This document shows, piece after piece, positions 42,398 through 53,600 of a DNA stretch of 64,000 nt (the stretch's first letter is position 1; each line of letters opens with the position of its first letter). The notes below the pieces were generated by a model, which saw nothing but the letters and a program-made list of their open reading frames with translations, made no database searches and had not been told where the DNA came from. The stretch spans positions 1,736,001-1,800,000 of the forward strand of contig JAEUWY010000004.1 of NCBI GenBank assembly GCA_022059125.1, in the 5' to 3' direction. The translations under genes were made by a program, and so were the position numbers. This DNA is from Corynespora cassiicola (Eukaryota; Ascomycota; Dothideomycetes; Pleosporales; Corynesporascaceae).

Positions 42398-43639
42398 ATG
42401 TCGATGTCGATGACGGGGTACATGGGATATTCCCAGAGCCAGTCGCAGGATGAATACCAACCTACTTCCTCAATTGGACCATCTCCTGGATTCTTGACTC
42501 CTCCTCCCCCCTACAATTTCGAAGGTCGAAGACATTCCATCGCATCGTCACAGTCATCTGCCGCGTCATTTTCCAGTTATTCTTCTGATTATTCGATGCC
42601 TCATACACCAGCCTGCACACAAAGTCCAATCACCGAAGAGTCCTTCGCAGACGTCATGGCCTACGATCTTGGAAGCACCTTTAATAGCCAGCCGACGAAC
42701 AGCATCCAACTTCAAGCTGATTCTAAAAGCTTTGCATCGTCGGAAAACATGTTCGAGTCCTGGACGATGATCACCCCGAATGCTCCGCTTCCCGAAGAAG
42801 ATCATCAGCTCGATGAGACTATGAATGCCGATCTTGATATGTCCTGGGTGAATGTACCAACAAACATGTGCCTCAACAGCTCACCCTGCATGTTGCCCTC
42901 GGACATGTCGAATAGCGATAACTTTCGGCTGTATTGGGGGCTTCGGGCGCAATACCCCGACATTGCAGGCCCTATCATGATGCACGACCCTTTCATGAAC
43001 ACGTCCTCCATGGAAGAGGTAGCAGCATCCTTTCCACAAACACCTCAGGAAGTATGCTTCAAGAGGGAGGAATCTTTCTCGGAGGACGTAGACGTCAAAT
43101 ACGAAGAGGTTGACGAAGGATTGACTAGATCGATCCACGTATCGCCAACAGGGGGGAAGACGGTAAAAAGAGAGCGACGTACGCGTAGAGTACCCAAGAA
43201 GAGATCAAAGTCGGCAGGTCATGATAACTCATGGGAGACTGGAATCGGCATCAAGTTCCATCTCCATGAGGGAGTGGTCCGAGATGAGAAGGGTCGCCTG
43301 CAAAAGGGTTACTGTGCCCCGACCAAGAAGTTTGCGTGCAGTTTCCAGGGGTGCACCAAGAAATTCAAGAGACCAGAGCATAGGAGACGGCATGAGGACT
43401 CACACAGTGGAAAGAACGTCTACCACTGTTCGCTCCCAACTGAGATATGCAAGAAGAGTTTCAATCGCTTCGACAACTGCATGGCCCATCACTTCACTCA
43501 CATCAGAAAGCCAGGGAAGGAGGGGGGTCGCAATGACAAGTTCACCCTGGAGGAAGTCCTTTCCTTTGTCACAAACCCGAAAACAGCCGAAAAGCTTCGT
43601 CGATCCGCGCCAATGCAGTCCCAGGCGAACGAGCAATGA
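42398..43639 (+). CDS. C2H2 zinc-finger transcription factor
   Basis: A single exon encodes 413 residues. The first ATG of the in-frame series MSMSM is taken as the start. The N-terminal 250 residues are Ser/Gln/Pro-rich with acidic patches, as in activation domains. A basic nuclear-localisation stretch (KRERRTRRVPKKRSK, 258-272) precedes two C2H2 fingers. Finger 1 uses C314, C319, H332 and H336 (CSFQGCTKKFKRPEHRRRHE). Finger 2 uses C344, C351, H364 and H368, with an unusual C-x6-C. The RPEHRRRHEDSH block resembles fungal developmental regulators of the BrlA-like class, but overall identity to BrlA is not evident, so I give no symbol. It ends with a helical tail (FTLEEVLSFVTNPKTAEKL). It should bind DNA in the nucleus; targets are unknown. 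Confidence 0.87.
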   Translation: MSMSMTGYMGYSQSQSQDEYQPTSSIGPSPGFLTPPPPYNFEGRRHSIASSQSSAASFSSYSSDYSMPHTPACTQSPITEESFADVMAYDLGSTFNSQPTNSIQLQADSKSFASSENMFESWTMITPNAPLPEEDHQLDETMNADLDMSWVNVPTNMCLNSSPCMLPSDMSNSDNFRLYWGLRAQYPDIAGPIMMHDPFMNTSSMEEVAASFPQTPQEVCFKREESFSEDVDVKYEEVDEGLTRSIHVSPTGGKTVKRERRTRRVPKKRSKSAGHDNSWETGIGIKFHLHEGVVRDEKGRLQKGYCAPTKKFACSFQGCTKKFKRPEHRRRHEDSHSGKNVYHCSLPTEICKKSFNRFDNCMAHHFTHIRKPGKEGGRNDKFTLEEVLSFVTNPKTAEKLRRSAPMQSQANEQ

Positions 43640-44578
43640 GATGGACTTTCGTTGTACAAAACAGGTAGTTCGGTATGTCTGGAGTCGGTGGGACCTATAT
43701 CAGGTAATATCCTTTCCGTTATCAGTATCAATATGCTGTTGTTCATGTATTCTATTTGTCGGGACCGCGAGTGTAATGTATGGGGTAATGAGATACGAAT
43801 AGACATTCAAAAGCCAGTTGCACAGTGCAAGTGAGCTCCACGATGCTGCTTGAACATTTTATTAGAGTGCCAGCCAAATTTAGATGAAACGTTGGAATGC
43901 GCGCCCGTATTACAGCAAAAAGGAAAAAGCTGTGGAACATGGAGTCGAGAGAGAGTGAAGGCTAAGAAACGACCACCTGACCGGCTAGTCTTATCGTGGA
44001 CTAGCTCGGCGTAACAGTGAAACGTCTAGACTTGGTTGGGGACCATCAAAAGAGCTACGGGCGTTCCTTTTTTCTCAGCTGTGCTGAGAGAGGACTAAAC
44101 AGTAAACACAAACAAAAAAGAATAAAAAACAGTAATGCTGCTGGCCAGGCATCTAACAAAACAGTAGGTTAGAAACCGTAGTTATTCACCGCCATTTAAT
44201 CACCTAGAATATCTTTTTATTTTTTTTATCTCTGGAAATCCTAATACGCAGCACCCTGATATTCTGACTCAATATCAACATAACTGAATCGCACTGGTTT
44301 GCTCAAATATAAACGTTCTTGCGTTCGTTAAGACATAACTTATTAAGGACAGTATGCATAGGAATCACAACCCACATGGTTTCATATGATCGATGCACAC
44401 TTGCTTAGTATTCGAAGAGAAATTCATTTAGTGTAAGCTTTACTTTAGAATATATCATGATTTAGAAAAATCATCAGTTCCGCAATTTAAATTAACCTAA
44501 CAAATTTAGAAAAAAACAGCTGTAAACAATTCGTCTGAATGTGCCTCGTCCGACCAAGCTCATCATGGATCCAGCAAT
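43640..44578. other. AT-rich intergenic island
   Basis: This 939-base gap lies between two convergent stops. From about 44080 to 44530 it is AT-rich (roughly two thirds A+T by eye) with A and T runs and no long frame, in contrast with the GC-rich genes on both sides. This fits long 3' UTRs or an old degraded insertion. Confidence 0.45.
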
Positions 44579-46510
44579 TCACATCAACCCGCCCCAAGAT
44601 GAGACACTTTGCAACGATTGTACCGTGTAAGTGCTTTCTCGTTGCGAAGTGCTCCTCTGAAGGCTATTCCTGTGTGTGCTGTTCTCCCGCGAGCTACTCC
44701 GCTTTCCGTCACTTGAAAGTAGACCCGGAGAATGATCCGCGGGCTTGTCCCCAGCGTCGGGCTCATCGAACCAATCGTCCGCCTCGGCACACTCATCCAT
44801 ATCCTCTGCAGTCCCATCAACCTCGTCACCAGAATCCTCATACAAGTCATGGTCGGCGTCCGAGTTCCGAAATACACCATAGATGGACTTACGGTGCGGA
44901 GTCGGAAGGTTTTGGGCCAGCGCACTTGGAATTCTGGGCATATCTGGGACGCTCGGTATGGGTGGGATGCTGTTGGCGTACCGAGAGGCTCGAGATTGCC
45001 GGTCCCAGGTTGAGGTGCGGTCGTCCAGAGATTGCCAGGACAGCATGGATGGGACAATGGACACGTCGGATGAGCGAGAACTGTTGCTCTCAGTCTCTTC
45101 ATCTCGATGCATTATGTTGAGCGGCGGAACAGGCGGAACATTCTTGTCAGATGGCGCATATTCCGAGATATATCGTGAGGTCTTCCGCCGTAGGGGTGGA
45201 TCTGGGTCCACGTCCCGAAAATCGGTCGTGATTTCCGATTCGTTGACGTACTCGTCTGAGAGCCTAGGATTAGAGTTAGGTTCAGGAGAAGCAGGAGCCT
45301 CGGGGCTAGGGGTTCTTACAGGTCTATGTGCTCTAAAGCTTGAGCGCTCTCCAGTCATTGTGCTGTCCGAATGTACACTGTCCGAACGATACACTGAACC
45401 CCGGCCCAAGTACTGGCCATAACCATACGGGTTCCAGTTTCCTGCACTGGACCCTGTTTGCAGGTGAGTATCGGTGGATCTAGGAGGGGGATTGATGTCG
45501 GAAGGGGGCACGAACGTCTCTGGGTTCCATGAAGTCCTGTCAAGATCTACATGTGGCCTACGAGAGTGGTTGGTGTCGGGAGGATGCGCAAGCACTCCAG
45601 TATTCCGCGAACCTCTGTCAAGATCAACAGGTGGCCCTGAGGGTTCATTGGCCGGAAGAGATGTTCGAACAGATTCTTGAATATAGTGCCTCTGGCTCTC
45701 CTTCCATGCCCTGCGTAAGTCCCGTACTTCCCCTGCGAGTGTCCAGGCTTGTTCGATCAGCTCTAGGCCTTTTCGGTGTAGACGAAGCCAATATTGCAAG
45801 AATCGTACTCGCGAGCTGATGACATGGTTTCGGTCTCTTCCAAGCCTGCTTGGCCCAGATCGTGCTAATGTGCCCACGAGCAATGCGAAGCAGACATTTT
45901 GGTCCGAACCTATTCTCGTAAGATAGCAGCCAGGGCACTGATTTTGCTGGTATCTGAATTTGGAACCCATTGCATCTTGAAGGATCAATGGAACTCGTCC
46001 AGGGGGTGCGGCGGCCTCGTACGAAAAGTCAGAGTGGTACATCTCGAGAACAGACTCAAGCACCCGCAACTTGTTCTCGACGTCTGGTTCCAACTGGAAG
46101 TTCATGATGACAGGGTAGATAAAAGGCCCAATCCTATCATCAAGTTCGTGTTGCACCCAATCCCATACGTCGTATGTGAGTTTGGCCCTTAGGCCCTTGT
46201 GAGTGGAGCACAATTGACGGGGCTTGACGACTCCGTTGGCCATGGTGGTTGAGCCGAATCGTAGCTTGTGTGCTCGGAGACGGAAGGGCAAGTCACGAAT
46301 GATTTGCTTCGTCTCCTTTTTATGCTCATTCAACTGCCTGGGATATTGATCCCTTCTATCATGGACCGGGCTAGGGTAGCCAGAGAATACCTCAGTCAGC
46401 TTCTTCATATCAGAATTGTTCACTACCACTCGAAAGATTCTGCCGTGTCGCACGCGGTGCCTGGTGCTACCCGCATCGCTGTAGATACTTCCAAAAGTTG
46501 CAGAAGACAT
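44579..46510 (-). CDS. conserved hypothetical protein, ordered N-terminus and Ser/Pro-rich tail
   Basis: A single-exon frame. I prefer the Met at 46510 (MSSATFGSIYSDAG, 643 residues) over an in-frame Met 47 codons upstream, which looks like leader sequence. Residues 1-300 appear folded: KLTYDVWDWVQHELDDRIGP, FIYPVIMNFQLEPDVENKLR, and a Cys-containing segment (YQQNQCPGCYLTRIGSDQN). HVISSRVRFLQYWLRLHRKG and LELIEQAWTLAGEVRDLRRA follow. The C-terminal half is low-complexity Ser/Pro/Asp, with a short tandem repeat around VDLDRGSRN / VDLDRTSWN and an acidic patch (EDMDECAEADDWFDEPDAGD). It resembles a family of ascomycete proteins without assigned function. No catalytic or membrane motif is seen. 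Confidence 0.8.
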   Translation of the reverse strand: MSSATFGSIYSDAGSTRHRVRHGRIFRVVVNNSDMKKLTEVFSGYPSPVHDRRDQYPRQLNEHKKETKQIIRDLPFRLRAHKLRFGSTTMANGVVKPRQLCSTHKGLRAKLTYDVWDWVQHELDDRIGPFIYPVIMNFQLEPDVENKLRVLESVLEMYHSDFSYEAAAPPGRVPLILQDAMGSKFRYQQNQCPGCYLTRIGSDQNVCFALLVGTLARSGPSRLGRDRNHVISSRVRFLQYWLRLHRKGLELIEQAWTLAGEVRDLRRAWKESQRHYIQESVRTSLPANEPSGPPVDLDRGSRNTGVLAHPPDTNHSRRPHVDLDRTSWNPETFVPPSDINPPPRSTDTHLQTGSSAGNWNPYGYGQYLGRGSVYRSDSVHSDSTMTGERSSFRAHRPVRTPSPEAPASPEPNSNPRLSDEYVNESEITTDFRDVDPDPPLRRKTSRYISEYAPSDKNVPPVPPLNIMHRDEETESNSSRSSDVSIVPSMLSWQSLDDRTSTWDRQSRASRYANSIPPIPSVPDMPRIPSALAQNLPTPHRKSIYGVFRNSDADHDLYEDSGDEVDGTAEDMDECAEADDWFDEPDAGDKPADHSPGLLSSDGKRSSSRENSTHRNSLQRSTSQRESTYTVQSLQSVSSWGGLM

Positions 46511-47206
46511 GGCGACGTATGTAGTTTCTGATGGTGACTGCGGCAGGACGAATGTGAGGAATAATTTTATAAGCGGGCGGCATAAACATTGTGAATGACT
46601 TTTGAAATATGTGGGCCAAATCTTGTTGAGCCCTAGATACCGTTGAATCATGTAGAGCCCGTAGCGATAGTTTGTTATATGAAAACGTTAACAATGCTGC
46701 TCCAACCTGCAGGATAAGTGTCATTGTGATGACTCAAATACATGGCAAGGTCACTTTCTCGATATATTGTCTTGCGTTGTGTAATAAAATTGAGACATAC
46801 GCGAAGTGCGAACGCGACTTGACAGCTTGTACTATTAGCAAGTGTGCCGACTTGATCCAGAAGAAAAAGAAAAGAAAAGGGACTGTCTAAGACGCAAGAC
46901 ATTTGAAAACATTTCAAACGAGAGACAATCGGATTGAGTATCGTGATCCAAGCCAGAAACGCCGTGTTCTTTCCTCATACAATACATAAGCGAATGGTAG
47001 TCTTGCGACCAAGAAGAAGATAGACGACCCCGATCTACCAGGCAGGGGTGAAGGAATTTTCGAGGTAATTTATGCTCCAAATAATACAAAAGAATCGAAA
47101 CCACCCGCAGTTTGCTACCGTGAAATTACTACACATTACTTATGATCCATGTAGAAAACTTGTAACCGAAGGCCTTTGTTCCCCAAAAAAAAGAGTGATT
47201 GCGGTT
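46511..47206. other. intergenic, nothing recognised
   Basis: This 696-base gap lies between the start of the hypothetical gene and the SUR2 stop, both on the minus strand. It is AT-rich with a purine run at 46859-46880 and no supported gene. Confidence 0.5.
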
Positions 47207-48551
47207 TTAACGGGAGCTTTCAACGCCCAAAACATTGGCGCGCCTTCCGTGGAGGCTATCGTTTACTTTATTTCTCAGGCCCTTTAGGTTGCCAGCAGAT
47301 GATTGCGAAATGCTGGAGGCCTTCTTCCGCGCACGAGTGGCAGGGACAGACTGACGTGCGCCATCGTCAGTCTCTGCAAGTTCGGTGGGAGGCGTCTGGG
47401 TGTTGTTTTCGATTTCCTGATCAAGCTTCTGCTGTGCAGCACGGCGGCTCCGCTCATATCGGGCTTTGGCATCGCCCGTCCACATGGTACCTCCCCACCT
47501 ATCCCAGAAAACGAAGAAGGGCTGCGCAAAGTTGGTCTTGATTCCCCAGCTCTGATGGTGGATGTCGTGGTAGGCAGCATTGTTCGGGAAGACGAGCTGG
47601 AGAGGGTCCCAGGGAAACTCATAACCGCTGTGATCAAGGCACGTTTTGATAGTGGATCCCGTGAAGAACCACATAGATTGCCTGACGGTCATGCCCATCA
47701 ACAGATAGGCGAGACCACCGCCAAGCGTGTCCAATAGGAATCCCTCCAGGGGGTGGTTGTACAGGGCTCCGTAGGCGTAGGGGACGTAAAGTCTATGATG
47801 GCGAGAGTGGAACGTCACTGCGGGGATTAGATGGGAGGCTAGGGAAATTAGGTGGTGTGATCGACATACCATATAACCATTTGTTCATATGCATGGCGCG
47901 ATGCAGAGCGTACTCCCAGGTGTCGATGATGACGGTGCCCATGGCGAACTGGAAAAACGGCACCCCATACCAGTAGAGGATCTTGGCCAGAGTCAGCTCC
48001 CAAGGCGCGAACGCGGGGACCAAAGCCTCCTCCCCTGCGACATTGGCGATTTGAAGTAGTCCGGGGTATTTTCCTCCTGCGAGGGCTCCCGCAAGCATAG
48101 GTTGCGACGTGAGCACCTTGGAAGCCAGGGCGGAGGGGTTCAGGCCGATGGTGGCGAGGACAATAGGGATTGCGCGCTGCGCCAGGCGGATCTTCTGGGC
48201 GTACCACGCGACGTTGAAGTCGTCCTTGCCCACAGTGGCCGGGTCATCGAGGAAGGCCAGACTGCAGCCAAAGACGGTCTGGATGACCTGCTGCAGAATG
48301 ACGTCCCGGAATACTTCGTACCGCGTTACATGGTTGCGCTTCAACACCTCGGCTGGCGTGTGCAGTCGGTACTGCGGGCACAGGTCGTATACGTCAATGA
48401 CATGGAAGATACCCGATACGGCCCAGTAGGCTATTATGGGCAGAACCATGTTCAGGACATTGTCGGGCAGCAGAGAGGAGACGGGCGGAAGAGGCGTGAG
48501 GGTGTAGTCGGGCAGCGGAGGCAGCTCGTACGTGATGTTGGCCGTCGCCAT
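47207..48551 (-). CDS. SUR2: sphinganine C4-hydroxylase (Sur2/BasA family)
   Basis: Two exons (48551-47870, 47817-47207) encode 430 residues. It is a membrane fatty-acid-hydroxylase-type enzyme with the three histidine boxes that bind the di-iron centre: H217-RAM-H221, H231-SR-HH235 (TFHSRHHRLYVPYAYGALYN) and H311-DI-HH315. Sur2-specific segments include VIDVYDLCPQYRLHTPAEVL, WEYALHRAMHMNKWLY and NHPLEGFLLDTLGGGLAYL. It hydroxylates dihydrosphingosine to phytosphingosine in the ER, a step of fungal sphingolipid synthesis. Several hydrophobic helices are present (about 30-50, 125-145, 190-212, 250-270). The C-terminal 90 residues are hydrophilic and longer than in yeast. Another ATG lies ten codons upstream (48581), but the 48551 start gives the usual N-terminus. 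Confidence 0.95.
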
Positions 48552-49268
48552 GGTGCGATCGGCGCCGATGTTCGGGTGCACCGGGCGGGTTCAATGGCGG
48601 GTAGGCAGGCAGGAGCAGGAGAGAGGGAGAAGGAGAAGGAGAGGAGCGGAATGGAGGCGCAGTGAGCAGGAGAGTGGGCTGTAAGGAGCTATGTAAGCAG
48701 ATGCGCCGGCCTGTGATCGATCGGATGCCGCGGACCAAGGAAGGCGATTAAGGAGACGGGCACAAGGCTGGCTGCGGGAGCGAGGGGCCGCGAGCGCGGA
48801 GGGCGAGGCGGACAGGAGGCTCGAAAAGAGAGGCACGAGTCGGCAGAGCGGGCGGCGGCGGGAGCGTGTGGCGCGAGAGTGGTGCCTTTAGAGGGTGAGG
48901 CAGGGCAGCAGCAGCAGCATCATGATATTTCTCACCATCGGAGGCTTTGCGGCCGTCTGCCCATGCGCCCTGCGAAGGCCCGGCGCCCAGCTTTTCGCCT
49001 CCTGGACGCCTGGGGCGCTGCCGGGAGGAGGGCCCTGGCCGCCCTTGGCCCAGAACGGGCGCTGCTAGCCGCATCCGGCCTGGTGCGCGCTAGCCTGCTT
49101 CGGGCCTAGATGCTCGGGCTGGTGGGCAAATTTCAACCCCACCAAGAATTCCTCTCCCACCCGCGAGTCGCCAGCACTTCTTAACGCCCGCCCCAGAAGT
49201 CCTCCGTCCTCCTTACACCGCAGTCTCTCACTCCTCGCCCGAACTTCTTCACCCCCGCACCCGCCACC
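48552..49268. other. divergent promoter, SUR2/TCTP
   Basis: This 717-base GC-rich gap lies between the SUR2 (minus) and TCTP (plus) starts. A purine-rich tract at 48610-48660 lies just upstream of SUR2 and a CT-rich leader precedes the TCTP ATG (CCGCCACCATG, a near-ideal start context). Confidence 0.5.
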
Positions 49269-50005
49269 ATGATCATTTACAAGGTGCGTGCTGCAGCGCG
49301 CCTCGGTCGCCAGCCTACCCCGCTCGCTCCCCCGGGGCGGCCAGGACTGCCCCTCGCCGCTGAAAAACTGTCCTCAACCCGGCCCCCTTTTTTGCTGACT
49401 TGTCGCGCAGGACTCCCTCACCGGTGACGAGATCATCTCCGACTCGTACAACCTCAAGGAGGTCGATGGTGTCGCCTACGAGGCTGACTGCAAGAAGATT
49501 ACCATCGGTGCCGAGAACATCGGTAAGCCGCTCGCATCTCTACGACAGTCCAGCGCCTAACGTCCCCGCAGATATCGGTGCCAACCCCTCTGCTGAGGAT
49601 GGCGACGAGGCCACCGATGACCAGGCCCAGACCGTCATCGACGTTGTCCACTCTTTCCGCCTGAACGAGACCTCCTTCGACAAGAAGACATACCTCAGCC
49701 ATCTCAAGGGCTACATGAAGGCTGTCAAGACCAAGCTCCAGGAGAAGGGCGCCAGCGCGGACGAGATCAAGGCTTTCGAGACCGGTGCTCAGGGCTTCGC
49801 CAAGAAGATCGTCTCCAACTTCAAGGACTACGAGTTCCTGATCGGCGAGTCCATGGACCCCGATGGCATGTACGTATCCCCTCATTACCCCCCACGTTCA
49901 TCCCATACTGATTTGCACAGGGTCGTCCTGCTCAACTACCGCGAGGACGGTATTACCCCCTTCGTCACCGTCTGGAAGCACGGTCTCGATGAGATGAAGG
50001 TTTAA
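49269..50005 (+). CDS. TMA19: translationally controlled tumour protein homologue (TCTP/Tma19)
   Basis: Four exons (49269-49283, 49411-49522, 49572-49869, 49921-50005) encode 169 residues, the family length. It starts MIIYKD and continues [19 protein letters not shown]. It has the TCTP signature region (IGANPSAED, where TCTP1 has IGGNAS-type sequence), the helical hairpin ([41 protein letters not shown]) and the TCTP2 signature with [25 protein letters not shown]. In yeast the homologue is ribosome-associated and acts in stress response and translation; it is cytosolic and usually very highly expressed. The codon choice is strongly biased (mostly C- or G-ending codons such as AAG, GAG, CTC), in line with high expression. 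The first exon is just 15 nt. Confidence 0.96.
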
Positions 50006-50618
50006 ATACCTTAATGTGTTGGAAATGGAGGGGTTGGACGGTGTCTTTGAATTTTACGACTATTTATGCATAACGGATATCCGCCATAGTGCTAAAAGCG
50101 AACACGAACCTAGACGACCCTTCGTGGTGCCGTTGCAACAATCATCTTTCATCCCTGCTGCTCAGAGTGCATGCTTTATCCTTAGGTTACACCCATGCAG
50201 TTATTTGCACCCTGAGGGCCAGCGAGTTCGATTAGGGGTACGCGAGACGGACGCTTTTTCGGCACATCAATCGAGTCTTTATGCGGTTCATCCCCTGAGC
50301 GTGTCCCCGCCCCCAGGCAAGCCACTCTGGCCCCGCGCTTATCGCGAAGCGCACATTGGTGAGTATCGCATCACGTGGCCACGCGAGCGCGTTTGTCGGC
50401 TGCACGGTCCCATTTTCGTCCCCCAGCAACTCTGCCTGAGGCACATTGTCCTCCCCCGTCTCAGCCTTCCGGCGCCCCTCTTTTGTACCCTCACTACACT
50501 CACGTCTCCTGGGAACTCCTGATCCTCAATTATTGCTTCAAGCCTGCTTTGGTTTGATGTTGTCCACCAAGTAACCTGTTCTTTGTTTCTTTACATTACC
50601 TGTGTAGGGCGAGCGCTT
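50006..50618. other. intergenic, promoter of the RdRP gene
   Basis: This 613-base gap lies between the TCTP stop and the RdRP start and has no supported gene. A TGTGTAG acceptor-like sequence at about 50601-50607, just before the RdRP ATG, could end a 5' UTR intron. Confidence 0.45.
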
Positions 50619-53600
50619 ATGCCGCCCCGCCTGGATCCGCTAGGCGGCCGCGGGTCGTCGCCGGGTACTCCACACCATGTACGCAATGGACCCGGCTTGG
50701 ACAATGTCATTCATGAGATAGAAAATGACTGGAAACTTGGCCTCCAGAGCCGCGATGCTAGTTGGTCGCCTCGCGGCTCTAACAACTCGCTCGCCGACAA
50801 GGTATACGGCTTGATCAAACGCTTACACTATACCCAAAAGCCTGCACTTGATCGTTCCTTAGGCGAGTTCCAGGCTCAGGCGCTGGGTGTTCGGGATCCC
50901 GTTGCTCGTTTAGGGTTGTTGTACGGAAAATTGATGGATCACGAGGGGACGCCAGTTTCCAGAGCTGGAACACCACAAAGTGCTAGAAGTACTCCACTCA
51001 AGCCCCCGCGACTTCAGATTGGTAAGTGAAATGCAGATAGGAGAATTTTAATATTTTCGTTTTTTCACTTTTTCACCTTTTCTATTCTCAAATGGGGCAT
51101 TCATCGATCGTTTTCACTCGGAGACGCTCCAATACTCGATTGTATTTCTGTCGTTATTATACAATGAACACGTTTCTGCCCAAACAATGCTAATCCCAGA
51201 GTTCCCAGGAAATGAAACACCAGAGCCATCCAGGGCACGGGCCTATTATGACGATGATGATGGGCCTGAATCATACTACACAGCAGCACTAGATCCTGGA
51301 TCACCCACCGATGATGACGAGGAATATGCAACTCCCCCCTCGCCAATCTTGAAATCAAAAGCCGCAATAAGGCGGGCCGAGAAGGCAAGTCCCCGTTTTT
51401 CCTTGGGGCCGCCTAGTAACAAGCGTCCATCCGACTCTTCAATTGGTCCGGGCATCTCACCTAAGATTACCAAAATTTCGAAAGGCAAGCAGCCCTCTAA
51501 CAGGAGACTTTATCAGGACTCCCCTCAAAATCCACCATCGCTATTCAAGAGACCGTCCATTGATATGATGAGATCGAGGAAGACCCAGCCATTCCCTGCT
51601 CCATCCTTGGATTCAACCTCAGCTAGCACATCGTTCAACACATTATGGTCATCTGAGATGTCCCAGGCTGACACAACCAACACCTCATTTACATCCGATC
51701 CAGGCTATCATGACGGAGACGTAGTCTACCCCAAGCTGAAAAGAACGAGCTCAACCACTCCAGGATCACTGAATGATCAAATACTCGACAATGTATCGGC
51801 AATGGTAGAGAGGGAGCCGTATAGGCCCGCAGATGCCACAAGCTCTCAGAATTCCCCGCCCAATGGTTCGTCGAACTATGGATCGCTCGACGTCGATAAA
51901 TTCCCGGACATATTCTCGAATGTTGAAGCAGACATTCCGGCCACTTCAGTTATTGGATCGCCTCAGAGAGTTTTACCACGGTCCCCAGAGCCTCGCAGTA
52001 TTGCTTCGAGCGTTGGTCCCCAAGCTCCGCTTACCCGAGTTTCTTCTGGATCTGATATTCAGCAGTCTCCTCGGAGTGTCGGCTCTAATAACTCGCCCTC
52101 AAAGATGTCCTATGAAATCCGCGATCTTCCCCTACATGGGCTTTTCGTGGACCAAGTTCCAACGGAACTCCTCAAATTCCCATACTTCATCCTTTTCATT
52201 TGCTGTCGCTTGTCGTTGGAACACAAAGTCCCTGTATCCGATCTCTTGTCGGGTGTGACCCCAGAGAAGGTACAATCCGACCATAAAGAATTCTGGCATG
52301 CCATTAAGAAACAACTAAATCTCCCCTACATGGGAAGAAGGGACCCAAAAGGCGCCTGGACAACAGCCAGTAAGAATCACGAAGGCTATACTTTCAAGGG
52401 TCGATTGGTATACACCAAGAACAAAGGCCACGTGTTCCAATTTCAACCGCTTGTGATTGAGAGTGAAAAATCTTGTCGCTTCCAGCGAAAATTTGGAGCA
52501 GATCGGTTTCTTTACTTGAACTGCCCCTCATTTGACTCATCAAAAGACAAAGCACGATTCACAATGGAGGAAAAGAAGCAAATATCGGAGAAGTGGAATG
52601 AATGGTTCCTCCGCGAACATGATTTTCTTGGCCGCAAATGGCGGGCTTTCCATATAAAGCCCATCAGAGGGAGGGCAAATGGTGATAATTCAGATAAGAG
52701 GGTCATATTGTTCGCCACAGAAGGCCCTGGACTCAGCACTACATCTGTCGGGGAATTGATCAACTGGTTCTTTCCCCTTGCAATCAATCGGGAGCAGAAT
52801 TTCTGCAAGGCATATGCCCGATTGGACCTAGGACTATCAAGGACAATACCTACCCTCACTTTTAAGCCTTCCCAAATCGAATATGTGGAAAAAGACAAGC
52901 TAGCAAACGGCCCCCCCGAAGATACGCAATTCAATGACCCAAACCTTGACTGGACTGAGAGATGTAACGAGGTGAAAGTAATGAATGATGGCTGCTCAGT
53001 AATGTCGGTCGGAGCAGCGCTTCAAATTTGGAGAATGTATGAAAAAGCCACTGATACTGTAGGGCCACTTCCTAGTGCCTTCCAAGGAAGAATTGGCGGT
53101 GCCAAAGGTATGTGGATGGTGAGTGCAGAATCGTTCACGAAGGATCCGGAGCATTTGCGCACCTGGATTCGAATTACGCCGAGCCAGCTGAAATTTAAGC
53201 CTCATCAGACTGATACATCCGACGGAAACTTTGACAAATTTCGTCTGACGTTCGAATATTCGAATCACAGCACAAGCCCGGCCCCTTCCGACCTCCATTC
53301 TTCTTTCATTCCCATCATGGTTGACAGAGGCGTCTCCAGAGTAACGATTGCTAATTTGGTCACACAACGCTTGGATATTGAACGTGATCAGCTTCTAAAA
53401 ATACTCAATGATCCTATAAAGATGTATCATTGGGTGCACAAACAGACCTCCACGGACGTCGGAGACATCAGATGGCAGGCTTCTTTGCCCCACTCACTCC
53501 CACAAAAAATCAAACACCTCCTCCAATGCGGGTTTTCGCCAACAGATGCTCCGTATTTAGCCAAGTCTTTGCAGCGCTTCATGGAACAGAGGCAGATATG

